Positions 55,693 through 64,000 of a DNA stretch of 64,000 nt are shown here, in pieces. Each line of letters opens with the position of its first letter. The first letter of the stretch is position 1. The DNA comes from Oegoconia quadripuncta. Lineage: Eukaryota; Arthropoda; Insecta; Lepidoptera; Autostichidae. The DNA lies in NCBI GenBank assembly GCA_949316235.1, contig OX438749.1, positions 13,720,914 through 13,784,913 on the forward strand, in the 5' to 3' direction. The position numbers were made by a program, and so were the translations under genes. The notes below the pieces were generated by a model. That model made no database searches. It was given only the letters and a program-made list of their open reading frames with translations, and was not told the DNA's origin.

Positions 55693-57524
55693 CTGCCCAC
55701 TCTGTGATACCGACACGCCTACAGGCTACGATCGCACTGAACACCTTCGCAATATGCTACGAGGTATGCTCATGCCGTATATCGAAATGCAAATGTCGCC
55801 AATTGACCCCGATTCGTAGGTCAAATTCTTCCAACACCAATTCATTAAAAGTCAACGAGCACAGATGCACATGACCGTGAGAGAAGAATTATTGATCAGG
55901 AAAATCTTGAGGCGACAGACCTCGATGTTCAGTACGGTTATAGCAATGCACCGATAGAATACGGACAGCAAATAATACGATCTGTCGAATTTCCTTATGC
56001 TTTATTTTAGACTGCATTAAAATAAAGACCAGAATAGTGTATACAATAATTTTTAATGAATTGTATTTTGAGTTTTCGTTTTCATCTATGTTGTTGATAG
56101 AGTGGTTGTTTGGGATGTTTTTATCGAAGTAGATACCCATGTAAAATAAAAACCCATTACGCCCATCCCACATTTAGCATTGTTGACTATCTCAATATTT
56201 AACCTAAGATACGCAGTCATTTAATTAATTCCATAATTTGTACATGCAAATATATTTGTAATAGAAAATCCAAACAGGTACACAATCCGTAGTGATAAAG
56301 AGGCCAGTGTCTAAAGACAATAGTTGGGCAGAAAACGTTTATGAGGATGGATATGTTTGAGTATTATTATTGAAAAGCAGGGCATTATTTATTTATGATA
56401 CACGCATGGATAGGTTGAAAAGCAATATATAAATACATCGTCGATGACTTAGTGCCTATTTATTGTAAAAAGCAAGCAATGATACCACGTTAGAAGTATG
56501 AGCGAAAGATTATCTATTTTTCACTGTGTGCATATTTTCCAGAAATGTGATATATTGTGGAAATCATAGTAAGGCAACAAGATGTTAAAAATATGTGAAC
56601 ATGATATTGGTTCAGATATATGAGATTATGTATGTCTAATAGACGATTGGTCGAGTGTATGCTTGAAATTAATTGCCAATTAGACTTAGATGTATCGTCT
56701 TGTTAGCACATGTTACACATTGATATTGGTTTTTAGGCCTTGCCTTAATGCTCTCTCGACATTGATGATATTATTATATTTACGGTTACCTATTGCAGGA
56801 AGCAAGTATTCGTTTAGATTTAGGTCACTTAAGTTATTGTACATTTTATTATTTTACTTAATAGTAACACTAAGTTAAATTCATTGAATTAAAGTTATCT
56901 AATTTATTTCCCATTTCGGTCAGTATTTACAATGTTAAGTATTTTATATCTGTCGAGTATTTTCATTAGATTATATTAGAAGGATACGAAACGTGTTAAG
57001 AAGCAATAATTACAAACGAGTCTACGACTTATAAATTTTGTAAAACATATTGTAAAATATATATCGTATTAATAATTTAAACACATGTTATAAAGGACCG
57101 ACACACATCAAACTTATAGTATGCGGGCGGCAAGACGTTTATGACACGATGTTGCAACGCATTGCTAGTTTGCGTTGCGCGATGTCGAATCGCGTCGCTT
57201 TAATGTGTACCAGCGCTTTACACGACAGTATCGGACAAATTACTTTGGATTCAGGAAATAGGGCTTATATATATAATGCTATAAGTGTTAACATCTAACA
57301 CAGCCAATTACTTAAAATGCATATATAGTTGTATATAGTGATATCGATACCTACATTATATAATTTTTGGCATTGTTATTTATTATAGATATTTAATTAA
57401 ATGCTGGTTATTTAGGAAAGTTTATCCAATGTAACTTTGGGCATTTTTGGTAATTAAGCATTGAAACAAAACTTTAGCCAAAGCCAAACCTCGTGGCATT
57501 ATCTTGGTATAAATTTCAATGGAT

Positions 57525-57572
57525 TCACGTTCATCCTGGTCGATGTTCCACAAATCTCTTGGATGAACGTGA
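57525..57572. repeat. Short perfect hairpin
   Basis: tcacgttcatcc at 57525-57536 and ggatgaacgtga at 57561-57572 form a 12-bp stem with a 24-base loop, about 1.8 kb after the ZAD-GATA stop codon. Function unknown; it may be chance. Confidence 0.5.
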
Positions 57573-60500
57573 GGTAACACACCTCATTAAAGGTCAGTGA
57601 TTTTATTATATTATTATATAACAAAAAGCATTTAATTTTATCTCAGTTCTGTTCTGTATTATGCTGTTTTGTTATTGCTTCCATACTACTTATCCAATTG
57701 ACTTTTACTCGCCGTCCTTTGTTTGAAATCTCTACTTAATTTAGTGATATATTTTTATGGAAACCCCACGGGCCAGTAAAACACTACAAGTCTATGAGAC
57801 ATTGTGATAATCTTAGCTAGACAATGTTCAATCATCGTAAGGTTGAGTGAGATAAGACCACTGGAAATGCGTGATTTTATTGCAGGTCTAATAACCATTT
57901 TGTCATATTCACTTACTGCAGGTTACGCGAGAAGCTTATTGTATTTAAGAAGCTTTAAAATGTGAGATTATTTATTCTTTATTATTGGTATATAAGTGCT
58001 AAGATTTATTCCCTTCCCTATTGTCCAAAATAGGAAAATATATACATATAATATGTTTGTGTGTGAAACGATACTTGAAGGTAACATAATTCTTACTTTA
58101 AAGTACAGTTCAATTTAATTTTAGGGAATAAATCACTTCTTGTTAGGGCATTTTTTATACATGTAAATGGCAGTCTACTATGACAATAAAGTTTCATGAC
58201 TTAGTACGTAAAAATCTGTATATTCACAAATTTATGCTCTCTATTCGGCGTTTTTGCTCTCTGTGTTGATATTTCATAATTGGTCATATTATAAGCAAGA
58301 TCCGCACTGGAAAACGTGCTTATTTTTCTATTCGTATGTTCATGGTAGTTTACCATAGTTACTTATGCCTATTCAAATATTTAAAAAAATATTGTCAATT
58401 CGTAAATGTAGTCACTAAACATACCTGTTCTATGCTAAATTAATTAGGTCGTTGTATGGATTATCTGTATGATCTGAACATAGCTGAATCAATCTCCACT
58501 AATATTGCTGCTTGCAGTAGTGATACAGTATTATTTTATTGATTTTTACTCTGTACATTTGTCTTAGGTTATTTTTATATTTTCGTAGTTTTTATCTAGA
58601 TGACGTCCGAATTCATTGTGTTTAGTATAATTTCTTGTTAAATGGCAACTATGTCACCTCATGTAATGTTTCCTATTAATCTTTTATTCTTTGCCTTGAT
58701 ATTATGTAAACAGGGAAAGCCAGTTAAAATGCATCTTCCTTTACTTCTTCTAAGAAGCACGGCAAAACAATTATATAGTTACACCCCTCGATCTTCCAAT
58801 TCGATTATTTATTATTTAGGTTAATTATGGATTTAATGGTATTAAGAGTTGATGAACAAAGTATATCGATATTTAGTTACTAACAAACCGGTTGTGTTGT
58901 GTGTGCTTACGCTCTAACAAGCATGTGTTTGTGATTTTGTTTGTCTCGTTCTCGAACTGAGATATTCTACCAATTGTTTTGTGTTTATAATTTATGCTGA
59001 AATATTGGCTTTCAATCTCGTAGTTATAATTCCAATCGACTATAAAAACATCGTTTTCGAAGACTGACAAACAAACTCTGCGAAGTTTCTCATACCTTAC
59101 ATACTCAAGTAGTGCTCGAAGTATCCAATTGTATAATTAAATTAATGTGATAGGTTTTAAATATAGTGTGTATTTCCGAAAAGCAATAATAATGTGATGA
59201 AGATATTATGAGCAATGAGAATTATATGTAAGTTCCACAAACTTTTTATTAGGCGTTGTTTACAGATCTGAGTGATATATAATATTGATATGAAATGATA
59301 AACAGCGTGAGTGAACGGATAACGCTCAATTCATAGTATTAAATGTAGTTGTTTCAAAAATCCCTTATACATTCTAAACGAATGCTGATCTAATTATATT
59401 TCAATGAGTATCAACATACTCATCGTCTTGAAATAGTGATTTACATTTTTGAAACAACGTGGGTGATCCATTATCGAGCCCGTGTGGGCCAACAGTCTTA
59501 CTTGTTGACTTAGAGCTATTGACGAGCCGAAAAGTGGACTCGCAAAAAACGGTACACGTGGTTTATTTTTATAAAGTTTATCGTTGGTTAAATATTAATA
59601 TACAAACACAAAGGGCAGCATTAGTACGCAACCTTAATTAAAATATAAGAGCTATCTGATTTGTGTCAACTCCGTCATTCAATTAGCCAAATAGAGTCAG
59701 GCCAAAAGGTTACAATTCAGAACAAGACTCTTTAAAAAGAAATTGCACGACGCGCGCGTACCATACATGGATTGCTTTGTATTGGTAGTTTTATGACCTT
59801 TGGCTCGCGCGCTCGTTAGCAAGCCGACAGTTCTGCTCGCATATCGATCACCCCCTAGGCTGCATTCACTCTTCGGCGGAGCGCTACAGATCCGCGCGGA
59901 TGATAACCTACATCTACATATAGTTGAGCTAACGTAACTAACGCTAAAGAATTAGTGTACGAGTCCGAACAATCAGTATTTATCATGAATCTCAATTATT
60001 CTGAGAGGTAGAATGGTATACAAATATATTTTCCATTTCCGCTGCCATTGAATTTTTGAAATTCATTTAGGCAGAAATGGAATACTTACGAGTACATGAC
60101 AATATCACTAACTACTTCTCTGAATATAGTTGATTATACTTTAAGAATTAAAATATCCTTTTTTCACAAATCTGAATAGGTAACAATGGTTTATCTGTAA
60201 TATGATTCAGTTACTTTATATTTTATAATGTACCAAATCGCACAAAGTTCCGCCTGATCGATCATTTTTGAAATCAATTACGTTCAACAATCAGGCTGAA
60301 CCTTCGATTGTACTGTTACCAGCGAAAGTTGCTGAACACATTTAGTTTTCCTACATACACGTAATATAACTTTTCATACAGTTATAGGTAAGTTGGCAAC
60401 TCGGGAAGCCGAAAGAAAAGTTCCGAAATACGCTTAGATCAAATAGTGTAATACAAAAGCCATATCGAATTACCAACTAAAGTATCTTAAAGTGGTGATC

Positions 60501-61947
60501 AGGCGAGCCATACAAACATAAGATATTGTCATCTATAATAATAAATAAATAAAAGGTTAATTTATTCCTCACAAAGAACATAAGCATGCAGGAGGTTTGT
60601 AAATTTTTTAAATGTATGTACAATAAATATTGTGATGATAGTTGCTGTCACTAAAGAAAGAATGGATTAGCGATTTTCCAATCGTAAATTTTTTTATGTA
60701 TCTGTAATTAAAATAAAACATAAAAACAAAGCGGTCCCGTCAGTCAGCGCCATCTATCGACCCACTGAACAATTTTTTTGTAGTACGCGATCAGAAAATC
60801 GCCCAACACAAATTTTAAATATGACAAAGCGTAAGGAATGTTACAATGTAAAAACATAAAGAGTTGTAATTTTTATTCCTCAGAAAGGAATTGAATAACA
60901 AGAACAATCTAGGTACGATGCGATACAGAAGTTATTTCTTTTGTATATTGACATACAGGGTAGAAACTAAATCAAGAAAGTTGACATGTCAGCATTGGCG
61001 AAAGCCATAAAAATGCGAGATGGTAATTTTAAAATTCTGTAATTTTAATAATAATAATTATGCTAGGATTTAGGAACGCCTGCCCCCGTAGCATGACATC
61101 GTTTGTCGCGCGCGACGTAGAAATGAGAGGGGTATATTTTTAAATTTCTTCAAGGCTGGACAAATATTATCTCACGCGACATAAAGGTTTATCGTGCCCA
61201 TCATGCTACTAGTGCTGTAAATGGTCATGCTACATGTCGCTGAATAGGTATTTGTCGTAAGTCGTATTAATTTTCTTGTCAATTTCACTGTAATGTAAAA
61301 TAGGTATATTATCCAAAATTGCATCTGATTGATATTGAATTGAATATCTTCGGAGGACAGTGAAACTAGCATGAGTGAAAAAGAATTCTAGAACGTTTCG
61401 ATAGCGTTGCATTTTCTAATTTTCCGATTAATGGGTTTGTACCATTTTTATTTTTTTTTCGAAACACCAACAGTGGTGAAAACCAGCTGCACATAATTAC
61501 CATATACTTATTAGACAAAAAAAAACAAGTTAATGTTCGATATTACGGAAAATAATATGCCACAATTATATATCTGCTTTCCCATTATTGTTGATCCAGA
61601 AAGGGAAGCTTCTAACAATACTGGAGCGACTTCGATACTTCCCCTCGACATTATCTAATTTTTGGAATTCATCTACTTAGGGCGCCAATCATGTTTTATT
61701 TCAAATCATTTTATGGTACAATATATTTCAGCTAATGTTTCGTGTTAGTTTTCGAGGTAGAAGTGTTTTAGGTTAAATGTGTTCATCTACTTTCGTTGCC
61801 GATTGTATGTTATGTACTTATTTACCTAAGAAACAATGGTATACATTAAATTATTTATAGCAACCCTATTTCACACCGAGCGAATACAGGTTTACTCCAG
61901 CCAGAGAATGCTCTATGTAGAACCTAAAATTATTGTTAGGAGCCATA

Positions 61948-62316
61948 TACCGGATGAGTTTTTATACCGTAAGGAAAAAATAGGGCATATTAGGTAAGAG
62001 AAATAGAAGGTATTGGCCTAGGTAGTTTGATTTATTTTTTCAAAACTCATTGAATAAAGCTTTTATTGTCATTTGACGGTCATGTTTGTAGCGTATTACA
62101 TCATTAAATAAATTTAAAAAACTTGGAGAAAATATGAGTTCCAAATAAAACCCTATGAATCCCGCCAGTCGCATACAATCTCCGGCTGGTGCCGGTGCCT
62201 GCTTCGATGATGGTTTTGACAAAAAAAAACTATTAAACTACCTATGCCAAAACCTTCTATTTCACTTACCTAATGTGCCCTATTTTTTCCTTACGGTAAA
62301 AAAAACTCATCCGGTA
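61948..62316. mobile_element. MITE copy 3 (taccggatgag family)
   Basis: 369 bp, same inverted ends (accgtaaggaaaaaatagggc inside each end) and TA flanks as copy 2. Confidence 0.85.
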
Positions 62317-63764
62317 TATGTTTCTTTAAAATACACAGTTAAAATTGCGTATAACTCCGTTAAGTATTTACTCGTGCCTTCGTCAGCTCGGTGTGAAATG
62401 CCCTTTACTAGCTTAATACATAAAAAATGGACCATTTGTTAATTGTTGTCGTTAAATGAATGACGTACCGTTATCATGTAAGTTTCAGCATAAATTATCT
62501 GATTGAGATTGTTTCAAGTGAAAATGTGACCGGAATACTCATTGTGAAAACATTAATTATTGTTGTATAGATGATAAAATAATGTGACTTACGCAGGGAT
62601 GGATACTTAAATTATTAAAATTTTAACTGATATGATATAATATTGGCTATGTAGTGAGTAGAATATTTTTTTACAAATAAATTATAGCAGCTATGAAATG
62701 TTTCATTTGAATGTTTTTACCTCGTTCTATACCTTACCTTTATGACTTGAGTTTATGTTAACTCATCCATCATACAAGGTATGGTCCCATACTACTACTA
62801 TTGCTCTTCAACACTGCATTATCTAAACGCTACTTCCCAGCTTAATGGACTAAACTTAGGGAAGCGAATGTCCTCGATTTTCAACTGGCGTTAAGACAAT
62901 TTCCCTACAAAAAATTAATTAAACTAATCGGAACTATCAAAGTTAGGCTAAGTTCATCAAAAAACGATCACTCAATCCAGATACACTTCAAGTTTTAGTT
63001 GAAAAAATTCGTGCAAATAGTAAATTATAATTAGGGCACTAAATTATAGAGGATTTACATAAATGCATTATAAATATTTATATCTAAATTTTTTTAATCC
63101 TTGACTCAAATTATATGTTTGTTTGCCTTTGTTCCCGAAATAACTTTTCTCATTGTGAACGGAACGTAGAGATGTAAAAAAAACAACAAATCTAGAAAAA
63201 CAATTCATGGTCTTCCTTTTATTTCTGACACTATGTTGTTTAGCAAAAAATAATCCTTATGATGAAGCCTTTCGATCGGTATGATAAAGATATTTTTTTC
63301 TCGTGTAGCGGGATCGACTCCCGGTTCAACCATGTAATTATTTAAAAATCTATGAATGCAGTTAAATTGTTTTTTAAATTTGAATAATGTTTTCTTTCAG
63401 TAAAATGTTTCATCTACAATTATTCAAGGTACTTTCCATCCATGTGGCATAGGGGTGGAACGCCTTGTATATGTATTATAATGAAGCTGAAAAAATAATA
63501 AGCTCTTTTATATTTTCCAACATCTAAATTCATCTTTGTCAGTCTCACTTTTTTACAGGTTAAACTATGGGGATACTATAGGTTTAAATTTGAACCATGG
63601 GTAGTCCAAGATTAGTTAAGCCTTGTTATAAGCATGATATTATAACAGTTAAACCAGTGTTCAAAGCTAATGGAATAATAACGAAATCATTGGACTAAAT
63701 TTGTTTGTATAACAATTATGAAATAAAGGCACTAAGAGTATATTTTAGATTTATTTCATAGAGA

Positions 63765-63929
63765 CTAGGTAACAGTAACGATAGGTCGCTTGAGCGCCTG
63801 CCTTGTGCGCCGCCGCTTGTCTCGCGCACGCTTGGCCGTCGTCGCCTCGTAGAACAGCTGCTCGCTGCCCGCCGCCTCGGCCTCGCGCCGCATCCACTGT
63901 AGCGCGTGGAGGTTGTAACCCACCATGTC
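63765..63929 (-). CDS. Terminal coding exon of a further gene, possibly WDR3/UTP12
   Basis: 54 residues and TAG, preceded by an atggcag acceptor. It starts DMVGYNLHALQWMRREAEAA, passes through EQLFYEATTAKRARDKRRR and ends KRPIVTVT. The G+C content is far above the surroundings, as in other real exons here. A V-G-[FY]-N-x-x-x-L-[QE] helix followed by a very basic C-terminus recalls the end of the small-subunit processome protein WDR3 (yeast Utp12), but this is from memory of the family's style and not an alignment. A minus-strand AATAAA lies 10 bases after the stop. The gene reads into the window from the right. Confidence 0.6.
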   Translation of the reverse strand, partial: DMVGYNLHALQWMRREAEAAGSEQLFYEATTAKRARDKRRRTRQALKRPIVTVT

Positions 63930-64000
63930 CTGCCATAGAGTAACAATGAAAGGATTTGGTACGCAAGTCAAATGTGCTCGGAATAAAACATTGAAGACTT

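Larger units (their letters stand above)
55693..63764. other. Probable 3' UTR and convergent intergenic region
   Basis: No supported coding exon in about 8 kb between the convergent ZAD-GATA and right-edge genes. It holds a possible polyadenylation signal near 56023, a short hairpin at 57525-57572, MITE copy 3 (61948-62316) and a B-box-like stretch near 63305. The rest is plain AT-rich sequence with no structure I can name. Confidence 0.5.

Overview
This is a eukaryotic window, almost certainly from a moth or butterfly. It is AT-rich, its genes have many short exons with GT..AG introns, and its introns are full of insect and lepidopteran-type repeats (mariner, RTE and jockey-like retroelements, tRNA-like SINEs, MITEs). 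By joining exons through matching splice sites and codon phases I could build three protein-coding genes, plus the last exon of a fourth.

Layout. (1) About 1.5-18.1 kb, minus strand: ten coding exons (521 codons) of a lysosomal ClC-7-type chloride/proton antiporter. It starts at 18098 and continues off the left edge. Its introns hold an apparently intact mariner transposon (3944-5225), a degenerate RTE-type element (about 12.8-14.0 kb) and two inverted copies of a repeat element with expanded 12- and 14-bp satellite arrays (1-973 and 5767-8932). (2) 18.1-20.8 kb: the divergent spacer, with two direct copies of a roughly 390-bp repeat and, close to the next gene, a cluster of eight GATA motifs. 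(3) 20.8-55.7 kb, plus strand: nine exons (666 residues) of a transcription factor that joins an N-terminal ZAD domain to one GATA zinc finger. (4) 22.0-37.5 kb, minus strand: inside intron 2 of that gene lies a complete eight-exon gene for a 477-residue leucine-rich-repeat, single-pass membrane protein. (5) 55.7-63.7 kb: probable 3' UTR and intergenic sequence with one MITE. (6) 63765-63929, minus strand: the terminal coding exon of a further gene, possibly WDR3/UTP12.

The most unusual points are: the exon that encodes the GATA finger is followed by two extra 147-bp tandem copies of its own 3' half and splice donor, all in frame, so three donors could give three protein lengths; eight GATA motifs lie within 79 bp about 250 bp upstream of this GATA factor's start codon, which suggests autoregulation; the LRR gene is nested antisense with its stop only 210 bp from a host exon; and a 1.66-kb snap-back element with about 715-bp arms holds a fragment of a Tc1/mariner-superfamily transposase.

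No functional tRNA or rRNA gene, CRISPR array or prokaryotic feature was seen. Repeat boundaries are approximate unless terminal repeats and target duplications are stated.
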